A stretch of DNA of 64,000 nt, taken from Chloroflexota bacterium. Its GTDB lineage: Bacteria > Chloroflexota > Dehalococcoidia > Lucifugimonadales > Lucifugimonadaceae. The notes beneath the pieces are model-generated. The model was not told where the DNA came from. It saw only the letters and a list, made by a program, of their open reading frames with translations, and ran no database searches. A program made the translations under genes and the position numbers. Position 1 is the first letter of the stretch. Each line of letters begins with the position of its first letter. The stretch lies in NCBI GenBank assembly GCA_013204555.1, contig JABMNO010000012.1, positions 1 to 64,000 of the forward strand, given 5' to 3'. Shown one piece after another: positions 25,427 through 35,890 of the stretch.

Positions 25427-27076
25427 GTGACTGTGGCCGACGATCGAACGAAAGATAATCGACCTAATATCGTCATAATTCTTGCCGATGATATGGGCTT
25501 CTCCGACATTGGTTGTTTTGGTTCAGAGATTGCGACGCCAAACCTCGATAAGTTAGCCGGATCCGGGTTGCGGTTCTCTCAGATGTACAACTACGCCCGC
25601 TGTTGCCCATCGCGTGCTTCCCTGATGACGGGTATCAGCCCTCATCGGGCCGGCGTAGGACACATGGTCAAGGACCTTCATGTGCCCGGATATCGCGGAT
25701 TTCTGAACGAGAATTGTGTAACAGTCGCGGAAGTGCTTCGAGATGCTGGATATCAGACGCTGATGTCGGGCAAATGGCATGTCGGTGGCGAATATGACTT
25801 GCAAAATCCTGACTCATGGACGGCTGGTGACGAGGGGCATCCGACGCCCACCCAGCGTGGCTTTGACCAGCACTTTGGGACGCTAATTGGTGCGGGGTCA
25901 TTTTTCCATCCCCTTACGTTGTTCGAAAACGACCACCACATCACTCCAGATTCTCCCGATTTCTTTTACACGGATGCCATCGCGGATAAGGCCATTGAAA
26001 TGGTCGATAACGCCTCCAAAAAAGATGAGCCGTTTTTCCTGTACGCGGCTTTCACCGCTCCCCACTGGCCTTTGCATGCCTACGAAGAGGACATAGCGAA
26101 ATACGAGGGGAAGTATCGACGCGGGTGGGATGAGTTGCGAACTTCCAGACACGAGGAGTTGCGCGATTCAGGCGTTCTCGACACCCGCTGGGACATCACG
26201 CCACGAGATGAGACAGCACCAGCCTGGAAAGATGCAAACAACGCGGACTGGGAAGATCTACGCATGGCCACGTATGCAGCTCAGATCGATCGCATGGACC
26301 AGGGAATTGGGCGAATTATCGATTCTCTGGAGAAGAATCAGATCAGAGACAACACCGTGGTGATGTTCCTTTCTGACAATGGTGGCTGCGCCGAGTTCCT
26401 GGCGGAAGACTCCGATAAGCCACAGCCTGCTCAGTTCAACACGCCTCCCATTGATGGTTCAACGATGCGATTTGGGAATGTTTCGGGCCTACGACCCGGT
26501 CCCGGCAACACCTTCATGAGCTATGACCTGCCATGGGCAAACGCTTCCAACGCGCCGTTCCGACTATACAAGCACTGGGTCCACGAGGGCGGCATTTCGA
26601 CGCCGTTTATCATTTCGTGGCCTACGAAAATCAAAGAATCTGGCATATCTCACTCCCCCGCCCAACTGATGGACATCACCGCCACGTGCATCGATCTTGC
26701 GGGGGCCAGCTACCCATCCGAGTTCCGCGGCAATGAGATCGCGCCGTTGGAAGGTGAAAGTTTTGCTCCACTATTGACCGGAGGCACGTGGCAGCGCGAA
26801 CAACCGATCATCTGGGAACACGAGGGCAACCGCGCGGTGAGAGCTGGCGAATGGAAGTTAGTCAGCAGATTCCCAGGCGAGTGGGAGTTGTACAACATGA
26901 CTGAGGATCGGACGGAACTGCACAATTTGGCAGACGGCGAAGTAGACCGTGTCGGTTCTCTGGCCAAAGAATATGGTCGCTGGGCGGAGACCTCCAACGT
27001 GCTTTCGTGGCCGGTCTCAGGCGGCCCGGGTACTCGATCCACGTTGGCGCCAAACGCCCACAGGGTGGGAAGTTGA
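25427..27076 (+). CDS. Sulfatase (arylsulfatase type)
   Basis: A 549-residue sulfatase. The N-terminal PNIVIILADDMGFSDIGCFG holds metal-binding Asp residues. CCPSRASLMTG (residues 59-69) contains the C-x-P-S-R signature, whose first Cys is converted to formylglycine. The metal site is completed by FLSDNGG. A C-terminal subdomain ends with VRAGEWKLVSRFPGEWELYN. It would hydrolyse sulfate esters, probably of sulfated polysaccharides or small aromatic compounds; the substrate is not predictable. No signal peptide is visible, which suggests a cytoplasmic location or non-classical export. The start is GTG 25427. Activation needs a formylglycine-generating enzyme, not encoded in this window. Confidence 0.9.
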   Translation: MTVADDRTKDNRPNIVIILADDMGFSDIGCFGSEIATPNLDKLAGSGLRFSQMYNYARCCPSRASLMTGISPHRAGVGHMVKDLHVPGYRGFLNENCVTVAEVLRDAGYQTLMSGKWHVGGEYDLQNPDSWTAGDEGHPTPTQRGFDQHFGTLIGAGSFFHPLTLFENDHHITPDSPDFFYTDAIADKAIEMVDNASKKDEPFFLYAAFTAPHWPLHAYEEDIAKYEGKYRRGWDELRTSRHEELRDSGVLDTRWDITPRDETAPAWKDANNADWEDLRMATYAAQIDRMDQGIGRIIDSLEKNQIRDNTVVMFLSDNGGCAEFLAEDSDKPQPAQFNTPPIDGSTMRFGNVSGLRPGPGNTFMSYDLPWANASNAPFRLYKHWVHEGGISTPFIISWPTKIKESGISHSPAQLMDITATCIDLAGASYPSEFRGNEIAPLEGESFAPLLTGGTWQREQPIIWEHEGNRAVRAGEWKLVSRFPGEWELYNMTEDRTELHNLADGEVDRVGSLAKEYGRWAETSNVLSWPVSGGPGTRSTLAPNAHRVGS

Positions 27077-27257
27077 AGTGATCCAACTACGTGTCCCATC
27101 CGAACTCCCTCTAACGTGATATGACCTACGTTCACTCAATCTTTACCTAATGGATACCTGCAGAGACCGAGATTTAGCCATCTGGCTCATAAGATTGGGT
27201 GAAGCGATCAGGCGATGGAGCCATAAGGATCGCGCACGCAGGGGACGATGAGCTGAC

Positions 27258-30200
27258 ATGCCCGGACTATTTAGCACTGTGAACTCGGTTGGCCGACGAC
27301 CGAATTTGCGCGTCAGCGTGCTTGCCGTATTTGTGATCGCCCTGATGGCTGCGGCCCTACTGTTCAGCGATGGCGCTTCAGCGGCAGGCCCACCAATCAC
27401 CGTCAAAGATAAGTTCAACGGCGGCGGGACCACCCAACTTGAGGCGCACACGCCCAACGATGACCTCGTTGGTGGCGGCTGGTCTGAGGCGGTTGGCGAC
27501 TGGAAAGTCTCTAAAGGCGCCGCCTTCGAGATAACCGGTGAGCAGACTCCCTACTACGCCATCGTAGATTCAACGTTCTACAACTTCGACCTGAACGTAG
27601 ACATCACGTATCCCGGCAATAGTGATGTTGGACTCCTGTTCCGTTACCAGGATGAGGACAACTGGTTCGGTCTGATTTACACCGGCAAGAAGCTGGAAAT
27701 CTGGCGAACGGTTAATGGCGAGACCGATGTGCTGGACAAGAGCTCGTATGAGTGGGCGGCCGGAGAGTCGCACATTCTCAATCTCTCTGTTGAAGATGAC
27801 GTAATCGAAGGCAGCATTGATGGAACTGAGGCGGAGGTCGCCAAGTCCGACCTGAGCCTCCAGTTCAACTCCCGTGTTGGTCTCTACTTCCAGAGGGATA
27901 ACGCGACCAGGTTCCACGACTTCGAGGTAGCTAACCTTGGGTCACCATCGCCACAGGCAACGATCTCGTTCCCCTCAGCATCATCCAGCATCCTGTTCGA
28001 CAACTTTGGCGGCGGCGGAACGCTTTCGGGGCATACGCCAGACATCGCTCCCACATCATCAGCTTGGTCTCTCGCGAACGGCGTATGGGACATCGCAGGC
28101 GGGTCCGTCAACGAAACATCAGCCTTCGGAGGCGACGCTCGGGCGTTTGTAGACCCGGGCACCAATGACGTTGATGTGTACGCTGAGATTGACTACCAGG
28201 GCTCGGGCCTTGCCGGCGTCGTTTACAGGTACCAGGATGAGTCCAACTGGTACATGAGCTGGTACGACGGAACTAATCTGGCGACTGGCAAGATGGTGGC
28301 AGGCGCCTTCGAATTCCTTGGGGTCAAAGGATACGAATGGGGTCCGACTCCCTCAACCCGGATCATGCGGGTCAGGGCCGATGCCACTACTGTTCATGTC
28401 TACATCGATGATTCCCTACCGCTAGCAACCCTCAACGAGCCTGACCCATTTGGCCCTGGAAGTCAGGTTGGCCTTTTCAGTCGTCTCGCTCCCGGCCACC
28501 CGGTTGGCAGATTTGCCGTAACAACGCCAGCTCCTCTCCCCTTCCCTGATCTCCCGTTTTATCCGCCCGGGCCACCTCCTACGTCCGCCATCCCACCAAC
28601 ACCTCCCACGGGCGTCGACTTGTTTGACAGCTTTTCTGACTTCCCCTGGGCAGGTCTGAATTACCACTCGATTGACATCGCGCCGGGCCTCCAACAGTGG
28701 AGCAGCGTCAGCGGCGCATGGTTCGCTGATTACAACCAGGGCGCAGAACGGACAGGCAACTTCGCAGATCGCCGTGCGGTGATCGATACCGGCGCCAACG
28801 AGCAGCTCGTCAACTCCAAGATCGATTGGGACGGAGGTCGAGCAGGAATCGTCTTCAACTACCAGAACGAAAGCAACTGGGCGATGTTCTGGTATGACGG
28901 TGTCGCTGACCTGGTCGTCGCCAAGGCCGTCGGCGGGCTGTTCAAGGAGATGGGCCGCTCCCACTTCGAGTGGGAAGAGGGCAAGAAGCACGAATTGACG
29001 GCTGAGGTAGTCGCTGGCGTAGCCACCGCATATCTCGATGAAGACGCGCTGTTCACCTTCGATGTATCAGAACTCCAGGATGCCACTGAAGCGGGCATGT
29101 TTGTCCGCACAGCGACACCTCAAACATATGACAACTTCGCTCTCTTTGCTGATGCCACGCAGCCGGTACCGCCGTCCCCGCCAACGACAACTCTGGTTGA
29201 GGACACGTTCAGCGATCTCGATGCCACTCCGCTGGAGTCTCACACCCCTGACATCGCACCGATTGGCTCGTCCTGGCTGAACACCTCGCCCTTCGGTGAT
29301 TGGGAGATCCAGACAGGACAGGCAGTTGAGACGACGCTGCTTGACTGGGCCGATCACCGATCGGTTATTGATGCCGGCGTATCTGACGCCACTGCTGAGG
29401 TGGATCTGACCTGGAACGCTGGAGGTGGCGGGCTTGTGTTGCGCCACCAGGATGATGGCAACTGGATCATGGCATGGGTGGATGGTGGCTCTCTGGTAGT
29501 TGGCAAACTAACGACTGCTGCCGGTTTCCAGGTTCTCCACAGCGCTCCGCTAAATTGGGGTGGGCCGGGAGTTACCCGCAACCTGTCAGCGACCCTGATA
29601 GGTGCTGACATCACGATCTCTGTTGACGGCTCAGTGATTACGACAGTGACTATTAGCGATTTGATCGGTGCCACCGAGTTTGGGATTTTCACTCGTGGAT
29701 CAAGCTCAAACGAGTTTGACAATTTCAAGGTCTGGGTCTTTGGTGCAGGGCCGCCGCCTGTACCCGGTGGTGGATCTCCCGGGAACCCTGGCCCGCTTCC
29801 CGGCGGCAGCGCGATCATCGTTTTGGACAGCTTTGACGCCGCTGATGGCACATCGCTGATAGGCCGTCAGCCGGATGTCTCGCTGCTGCTCAGCCGGTGG
29901 GAACGAGGAAGCCTGTACGGTCAATGGAAGGTTGATGGCAACGCGTCCACTGAGACTTCGCTCATTGGGTGGATGGACCACCGGCTGGTCGTGGACGCCG
30001 GTACGCACAACGTCACCGTTGAGGCCGACATCACGTGGAACCAGCGCACCGCAGGGCTAGTGGCCCGATATCAGGACAACGCTAACTGGATCATGGCGTG
30101 GTACGACGGCAAATTCCTTGTCCTGGGTGAAGCGACCTCTGCAGACGGGTTCAAGGTTCTGAGCAGAGAGCGATTCAAGTGGGGATCGGAAAGCACTACA

Positions 30201-32123
30201 CACCATCTTTCGCTGAACGTAACGGGCTTCAATATCACCGTATTTGTCGATGGTGAGTCGATTGTTCACGAGGAGATCGACAACCCGACGCAGGCGACAA
30301 GGCACGGCCTGTTCAATCGCAGCACCAGGGCGAATTCATTCGATAATTTCTCTATCAGCAGCGATACGCCACCTGCCCCCGCTCCACCGCCTGAGCAGCA
30401 ATTTGAGATTATCTTCGATAGCTTCACAGCAGCGAACGGACAGACGCTAGCAGGCCGAAGCCCAGACGTCGCCCCCGCTGGCTCCACCTGGAGCGAGACA
30501 AGTCTCTACGCGATCTGGGAGATTACAGAAAATAAGGTCGCAGAGACGACCTTGTTCGATTGGGCTGACCATCGGGCCGTCATTGATGCTGGCAATCCTG
30601 ACGTCACGGTTCAGGTCGATATGACATGGAACGAGTTCCGAGCGGGCATCACTTTCCGCTATCTGGATGAATCCAACTGGGCCATGGCGTGGTTTGAAGA
30701 CGATCACGTATCAATAGCACAGTCCTCCCCAACGCTTGGCTTCCAAGAGATCGGGCGGTTCGAATACGACTGGGGTACCCCCGGGACGACACGAACTTTC
30801 CAGGTCGTACTCAGTGGAGATGAGGTCGTTGTATCTATTGATGGGACAACGTTTGAACCTGTCAGCCTGCCTGAACCCACAACCTATTCCAGCGTTGGAC
30901 TATTCACCCGCGCCGCCGGGACGAATCTATTTGATGATTTCCGAGTGCTGGGGCCAGCGCCTGAACCAACAACGGTGTTCAGCGATTCGTTTACGGCCGA
31001 TGACGGCATTGCCCCTGCGGACCGCACATCTGACGTCTCATTGACGAGAACGCGATGGGACCAGGCCAGCCCTATCGGCGAATGGGAAATTCGACTCAAC
31101 CGATTAGTCGAGACCAGTGGCGTCGAATGGGCAGATCACCGCCTGGTTGTAGATGCCGGAACTTCCGGTGCAACTGTAAGAGCAGACGTGACCTGGCAGT
31201 CACGTGGCGCAGGATTGGTCGTCAGGTATGAAGACGAGCACAACTGGGTCATGGCCTGGATTGACGGCTCCGAGGTTGTGCTGGGTCAGGTGACCGCATC
31301 TGGAGGATTCCACGTCATAGGCCATGACGCATTTGACTGGGGAGCTCCGGGCACTACCCGGTTGCTGGAGGCTCGAAACCAGGGTGCCACCATCACTGTT
31401 CTTGTCGATGGCGTCGAAGTGCTCGTGTCCGATGTGCCGATACTCATGACGTCCACCAGGTATGGCTTATTTAGCCGCTCCGGTGACATGAATTCATTTG
31501 AGAATTTTGAAGTGACTTCAATTACTCCTCCCGCCCCTGAAACTGGGCTCACATACGTCAATGTTATTGAGGACGCATTTGGCGATGTGAACGGCACGGA
31601 TCTCAACGGCAATCTTCCAGATGTTGGCCCTGCGTCATCGACCTGGATGGCACCAAGTTTGGTTGGCGAGTGGGAATCTCAAAACGGAGTCGCCATCGAA
31701 ACAACAGGAATCGCGTGGGCCGATCACCGTCTAGTAATCGATTCCGGTGTGTCGGACGGGGTTATTGAGGCAGACATCACCCTGCAGTCAGGAATCGCCG
31801 GTCTCGTCCTCCGCTACCAGGATGAGAGTAACTGGATCATGGTGTGGGCTACCGATAGCGGAGTGTGGGTCGGCAAGGTCACGGCTGAATCTGGGTTCAA
31901 GCTCATTGCACGCTACCGGTACAACTGGGGTAGTGCTGGTACGACCAAGAATATGAAAGCGCACATGACTGGTGATCAGATCGTGATCGAGGTGGATGGT
32001 CGTCAGTTCCGACCCATTACAGAGTCTGATCTGATCACGGCAACATCGCACGGGCTGTTCAGTCGAAGCGCTCAAAGTAATGCATTCGATAATTTCTTTG
32101 TGAAGGTCGAAGCGACGCCTTAG
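27258..32123 (+). CDS. Exported protein of eight lectin-like repeats
   Basis: A 1621-residue secreted protein. Residues 18-43 form a signal peptide (LAVFVIALMAAALLF, cleavage near ASAAG). The rest is eight copies of a domain of about 190 residues, starting near residues 48, 244, 452, 645, 852, 1050, 1239 and 1435 and joined by Pro-rich linkers. Each copy has F-D-x-F near its start, a WADHRAVIDAG-like strand, RYQDESNWIMAW, a W-G turn, a V-x-V-D-G strand and an end like GLFSRS....FDNF. This follows a concanavalin-like/LamG or DUF1080-type jelly roll. Such domains bind glycans. The same domain ends two nearby proteins (35891-37150 and 37354-40245), so the locus appears to build one surface structure. 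No anchor is visible, so it may be released or held by its ligand. Confidence 0.8.
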   Translation: MPGLFSTVNSVGRRPNLRVSVLAVFVIALMAAALLFSDGASAAGPPITVKDKFNGGGTTQLEAHTPNDDLVGGGWSEAVGDWKVSKGAAFEITGEQTPYYAIVDSTFYNFDLNVDITYPGNSDVGLLFRYQDEDNWFGLIYTGKKLEIWRTVNGETDVLDKSSYEWAAGESHILNLSVEDDVIEGSIDGTEAEVAKSDLSLQFNSRVGLYFQRDNATRFHDFEVANLGSPSPQATISFPSASSSILFDNFGGGGTLSGHTPDIAPTSSAWSLANGVWDIAGGSVNETSAFGGDARAFVDPGTNDVDVYAEIDYQGSGLAGVVYRYQDESNWYMSWYDGTNLATGKMVAGAFEFLGVKGYEWGPTPSTRIMRVRADATTVHVYIDDSLPLATLNEPDPFGPGSQVGLFSRLAPGHPVGRFAVTTPAPLPFPDLPFYPPGPPPTSAIPPTPPTGVDLFDSFSDFPWAGLNYHSIDIAPGLQQWSSVSGAWFADYNQGAERTGNFADRRAVIDTGANEQLVNSKIDWDGGRAGIVFNYQNESNWAMFWYDGVADLVVAKAVGGLFKEMGRSHFEWEEGKKHELTAEVVAGVATAYLDEDALFTFDVSELQDATEAGMFVRTATPQTYDNFALFADATQPVPPSPPTTTLVEDTFSDLDATPLESHTPDIAPIGSSWLNTSPFGDWEIQTGQAVETTLLDWADHRSVIDAGVSDATAEVDLTWNAGGGGLVLRHQDDGNWIMAWVDGGSLVVGKLTTAAGFQVLHSAPLNWGGPGVTRNLSATLIGADITISVDGSVITTVTISDLIGATEFGIFTRGSSSNEFDNFKVWVFGAGPPPVPGGGSPGNPGPLPGGSAIIVLDSFDAADGTSLIGRQPDVSLLLSRWERGSLYGQWKVDGNASTETSLIGWMDHRLVVDAGTHNVTVEADITWNQRTAGLVARYQDNANWIMAWYDGKFLVLGEATSADGFKVLSRERFKWGSESTTHHLSLNVTGFNITVFVDGESIVHEEIDNPTQATRHGLFNRSTRANSFDNFSISSDTPPAPAPPPEQQFEIIFDSFTAANGQTLAGRSPDVAPAGSTWSETSLYAIWEITENKVAETTLFDWADHRAVIDAGNPDVTVQVDMTWNEFRAGITFRYLDESNWAMAWFEDDHVSIAQSSPTLGFQEIGRFEYDWGTPGTTRTFQVVLSGDEVVVSIDGTTFEPVSLPEPTTYSSVGLFTRAAGTNLFDDFRVLGPAPEPTTVFSDSFTADDGIAPADRTSDVSLTRTRWDQASPIGEWEIRLNRLVETSGVEWADHRLVVDAGTSGATVRADVTWQSRGAGLVVRYEDEHNWVMAWIDGSEVVLGQVTASGGFHVIGHDAFDWGAPGTTRLLEARNQGATITVLVDGVEVLVSDVPILMTSTRYGLFSRSGDMNSFENFEVTSITPPAPETGLTYVNVIEDAFGDVNGTDLNGNLPDVGPASSTWMAPSLVGEWESQNGVAIETTGIAWADHRLVIDSGVSDGVIEADITLQSGIAGLVLRYQDESNWIMVWATDSGVWVGKVTAESGFKLIARYRYNWGSAGTTKNMKAHMTGDQIVIEVDGRQFRPITESDLITATSHGLFSRSAQSNAFDNFFVKVEATP
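27399..32111 (+). repeat. Eight tandem protein-level repeats
   Basis: Repeat units begin near 27399, 27987, 28611, 29190, 29811, 30405, 30972 and 31560. Copies 4-8 share the WADHR/WMDHR and NWIMAW segments strongly. Copies 1-3 are more divergent. This suggests later duplication toward the C-terminal half. Confidence 0.75.
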
Positions 32124-32257
32124 CGACCTGATAACTCCGCCCTGAAGACCCGCCAGTTATGGGGAAATATTGCCCTTAATTAGAATGGTGCAAGCGCGGC
32201 GTAATGCGTCACTACCCCGTTGTGTGAGATCTGCCCCCTGCCGATTTTTGAACACCA

Positions 32258-35200
32258 TTGAATCAACCACCTGAACCAGGCCAGGCCGTTCCGGGACTTT
32301 CAAGAGGTCCACGGATAGGTCTGCTGCTGACTGGAGTCAGTGCTCAGGAGGTCATAGACGACATCCACGCGGGACTTCGGTCGCTTGCGTCTATCGCCTC
32401 ACTCGATCCCCCGGTTGGACTCCCGCCACAGTTGCAGTTCAATGGGTATGCGACATCTGACGTATCTGGCCAGGACATAGCAGAAGTCCTATCCGAGCAG
32501 CTTCTTCTCCTTCCAGGGTTCCGCACAACGATCCAGGGAACTCACAGAGTCCCCTTCACTAACATCGTGTTTACCGCTGAGCGTGGAACCCCAGACCGAG
32601 ACGCTATCGAAAGACGGCGCGGGGCCGAGGAATCTAGAAGAAAAACGACCCTGGGTCAGGTTGGGATTCCGCAGGTTGCGCGGGTTCCGGCATCGCCCAC
32701 GAGCGATTCGACTGCCCCTGCGACTCGCGACACCGGTGCGCGGCGGTCCTCAGGTTCTCTGTCAAAGTTGTTTGGCCTCACAAATTTCCGCGGGAAAAAG
32801 AAAAGTCAACGTTCTGATCAACGTCCCAAGGCATGGGTACCCGGTCAGGTGGCGCCAAGACCGGCCAATACCGAGAACGACGTCGACTCGGCTCGATCCG
32901 ATACGGAGGGAACGCAGGGGCCAACTCCGCCACAACAGCGGATTCCGCCTGATGCTGAAGTCAGATCCATCGGCGCCATAATCCCCGCCGACGCAGCCTC
33001 AGACCGGAATCCTCCGACAGACATCGGTGCCGCTGACGTGCAGTGGGCAATTGGGTTCGAGGATGCGATAGGCGGTGTCTCGGGGATGGCGTCAGAGGCG
33101 TCGCCCTGGGATATCCAGATTCTGGAGCAAGAAGGCGGAGTTGGGCCAGTCATCGAATCTGGCACGCCTTCAAATGACCTCGAAGCATCGCTGAGTTCCC
33201 AAGGACGCCAGACTACGATCGAATTCGTCCCCCTCGGGAGTTGGAGCGGCACTGGATCCGATCGGGTCGCTCTGGGATCATCACTCCCTCGCCCGATAGC
33301 AGATCTGTTTTATCTGAGCTGGTTCCCCCGGGTAGCGACCGCAACATTCATCTTTGCAATTTCAATAGTTGCCGTTGGGCATCGAGTAACCAAAGGTGGA
33401 GAATTTCCAGTATCTGCCGACGCGTTGGGTCACCTTTATCGAGCACGTTATTGGGCAGAGCAATTCAGATCCGGCAATTTCTTTCCCCAGTGGACTCCAG
33501 ACTGGTATCTGGGAGTTCCATTGGTCGAGTATTACCCTCCTGCGCTGACATACATTATGGGACCGGTTTCTGTACTAACCGGACCCGCTGCGGCCTATAA
33601 GTTATTCGTATTTTTCGCGATTCCAGCAACTAGTATTTTGACGACCATGTCGTTCAGGAAGTATTTGGGCTATCCCGGCGCCATCAGCGCTGGACTACTT
33701 TATGGTCTTTCTCCCTGGTTGTTGCGCGTCATGTTTGTTCAGGGTGAACTCCCGATTTTGCTGACAGCAATTATATTGCCCATTGGTCTCCGACTGGCGA
33801 TTGATTTAATCGATGATCAATCACGGACTAGATTCATATTAGTCACCCTATTTATCACCGTCCTTATTATGTCACATCATCTCATAGCCATGATGTTTAT
33901 GTTTTCTATTACTTTCGGCCTGTTTATTTATGTTTTAGTCGATGTCCCCCGACGTCTCAGCGGTAGCTTGATCACAGTTGCTGCCTTAGTTTTAGGTGTC
34001 GGAATATCTTTTGTTTTTTTAATCCCCGCTTTACTCCCGCTGGAGTGGGCTGACACACCGAACAAAGGGCCAGCAGAGCGGGTATTATTTTATTCCAGAA
34101 ATTTCGACCTAATTGACATCGGACAGCGGACGGATATTTTTCAACCGTACTTTGGCGCGTTGCTCATACTTATTTCTATAACTGCAATCCTGTTACTGTG
34201 GAGACATCCATTAGTCCAGATACTTGCTGCAGTTAGTTCCCTTACGATATTCATGTCCATAGGAATTGATAATCCTGTAATCCAAAAGGTTGGTGTTCTT
34301 CAAGAATTTATTTTTTTTGAACGTTTCTTGATAATCGGATCACTCTCCACCGCTATTCTTGGAGGAATTGTTGTCCAGTGGCTTCTCACCCACAAACCCC
34401 GGAGACTGGACCCAATTTTATCATCTTCCATTGTTGTAGCTACTGTTATCGTACTCATATGGGTTGATTTTGGTCCGTATTTTCGATTGGTCAAGAATTC
34501 TGATCATCAGGCATGGGTGGATACAACAAGAATTCTTAACGAGTCCTCACCGCCAGGGCGATTGGCGGATTTCATCGGCAAGGTGGAACTGAGTTATTTC
34601 CCATCGGTCGTGCACAGAAACGCGCTATTGGGCTGGTCCATTGAAAGCAGTCCGCACGCCGATATTTTTGGGCACTGGTTCAGGTCGATCAGGTCAGATC
34701 ACATCGGGTTTGCTCAACGACAATTGCAGCAATGGTGGGTGGCGGGGGTTTACTCCAGCGAGTCGGATGGCGCCGGTTCTGTTGTACTCAAAGAATCTGG
34801 ATTCATTCCGGTAGCCCCAATCTCCGGGATCACACCTTGGGTAATGACACAACCCACCTCAATCGCACTTCATCAAGCTCGAAACGCCTCGGTAATCGGA
34901 CAAGGCCGTTCCATCACACTCGCATCGTGGCCCTGGCTCAAGCTGAGTGAGATTGAGAGACCTGGCGACGACGACATGTCTCTCATCGGCGATGACAAGT
35001 TGATTGTCGTTGCTGAGATTCCTGTCCCGCTTAATAAGAGCTTTCAATCCGAATTGGATAGTTTTTTGCGGGGAGGCGGAAACGTTGTCACTTTTCTGAC
35101 TAATGATTCTGATCTATGGCGCATGGGAGTGTCCGTCGAACGAAGGCAATTTTCAGAAGAAATGTTGCTCATCGATATTGGGGAGCGTGTGTTACCAATG

Positions 35201-35875
35201 CCCGAGCCAGTCGGGAATTTTCAGTTTATGGGGTTTAAATGGGAAACCTTAATCGTAAACGATTCGGACGCCGAAACTATCTTCGCCATGCAAGATTCGA
35301 ATGGAGATGTGGTCCCAATTCTCTCGAGGGTTCGGATCGGTGAAGGCAATCTATTTATCGTCGGCGGCAGCGCACATATACATGGGTTTAGTAACGGCAA
35401 GGAATCGCTTCTTGCCCGGATTGCCGAATATCTCGCTCTGGAAATCGATGGTCTTTATACGAAGACAACGCTGCCGATCGCACCGTCCTTGAATATCTCA
35501 TTGACGGGACAATTTGCGGACATATCCTTCGATGCTGGACCCGACGGTGGGCCGATAATTCTGTCGATAACCGAAGGGCCACACTGGAATTCCATCAAGC
35601 TAGATGACAAACCCATCGAAGTCCAAAACTATGAAGGTCTGATACTTATGGATTCCCCACCCGGAATCCATAGATTCACTATGAAACAATCGTCCACACG
35701 TGGGATGTGGTTTGGACGGCTAATGACGATGATTACGATCGGAATTCTCGCTGTTATCGTCTGGAAGTGGGATGCAATCAGGACGTACAGGATCAGATTT
35801 CCCGTTCCTGATCGGGTCAAGGGCCTGGATCGCAGATTGATGGACATTGCGTTCGGTGATGAAAAAGAATTGTAG
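32258..35875 (+). CDS. Giant PTPS-related multi-pass membrane protein (GT-C-like)
   Basis: A 1205-residue protein in three parts. Residues 1-355 are soluble and mostly disordered (rich in Pro, Ser, Arg), with one ordered segment near 20-110. Residues 356-740 hold about ten membrane helices. The first loop reads FPVSADALGHLYRARYWAEQ, then FPQWTPDWYLGVPLVEYYPP, the signature of the PTPS-related membrane family that resembles GT-C glycosyltransferases. An outer domain (about 745-1150) includes ALLGWSIESSPHADIFGHWF and a beta-rich end, followed by a final helix and basic tail. It probably transfers a lipid-linked sugar or modifies a surface glycan; no such activity is proven for the family. The start TTG 32258 follows an in-frame stop closely and lacks a ribosome site, so the true start is uncertain. 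Confidence 0.75.
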   Translation: MNQPPEPGQAVPGLSRGPRIGLLLTGVSAQEVIDDIHAGLRSLASIASLDPPVGLPPQLQFNGYATSDVSGQDIAEVLSEQLLLLPGFRTTIQGTHRVPFTNIVFTAERGTPDRDAIERRRGAEESRRKTTLGQVGIPQVARVPASPTSDSTAPATRDTGARRSSGSLSKLFGLTNFRGKKKSQRSDQRPKAWVPGQVAPRPANTENDVDSARSDTEGTQGPTPPQQRIPPDAEVRSIGAIIPADAASDRNPPTDIGAADVQWAIGFEDAIGGVSGMASEASPWDIQILEQEGGVGPVIESGTPSNDLEASLSSQGRQTTIEFVPLGSWSGTGSDRVALGSSLPRPIADLFYLSWFPRVATATFIFAISIVAVGHRVTKGGEFPVSADALGHLYRARYWAEQFRSGNFFPQWTPDWYLGVPLVEYYPPALTYIMGPVSVLTGPAAAYKLFVFFAIPATSILTTMSFRKYLGYPGAISAGLLYGLSPWLLRVMFVQGELPILLTAIILPIGLRLAIDLIDDQSRTRFILVTLFITVLIMSHHLIAMMFMFSITFGLFIYVLVDVPRRLSGSLITVAALVLGVGISFVFLIPALLPLEWADTPNKGPAERVLFYSRNFDLIDIGQRTDIFQPYFGALLILISITAILLLWRHPLVQILAAVSSLTIFMSIGIDNPVIQKVGVLQEFIFFERFLIIGSLSTAILGGIVVQWLLTHKPRRLDPILSSSIVVATVIVLIWVDFGPYFRLVKNSDHQAWVDTTRILNESSPPGRLADFIGKVELSYFPSVVHRNALLGWSIESSPHADIFGHWFRSIRSDHIGFAQRQLQQWWVAGVYSSESDGAGSVVLKESGFIPVAPISGITPWVMTQPTSIALHQARNASVIGQGRSITLASWPWLKLSEIERPGDDDMSLIGDDKLIVVAEIPVPLNKSFQSELDSFLRGGGNVVTFLTNDSDLWRMGVSVERRQFSEEMLLIDIGERVLPMPEPVGNFQFMGFKWETLIVNDSDAETIFAMQDSNGDVVPILSRVRIGEGNLFIVGGSAHIHGFSNGKESLLARIAEYLALEIDGLYTKTTLPIAPSLNISLTGQFADISFDAGPDGGPIILSITEGPHWNSIKLDDKPIEVQNYEGLILMDSPPGIHRFTMKQSSTRGMWFGRLMTMITIGILAVIVWKWDAIRTYRIRFPVPDRVKGLDRRLMDIAFGDEKEL

Positions 35876-35890
35876 CTGTCACCTGAGATC

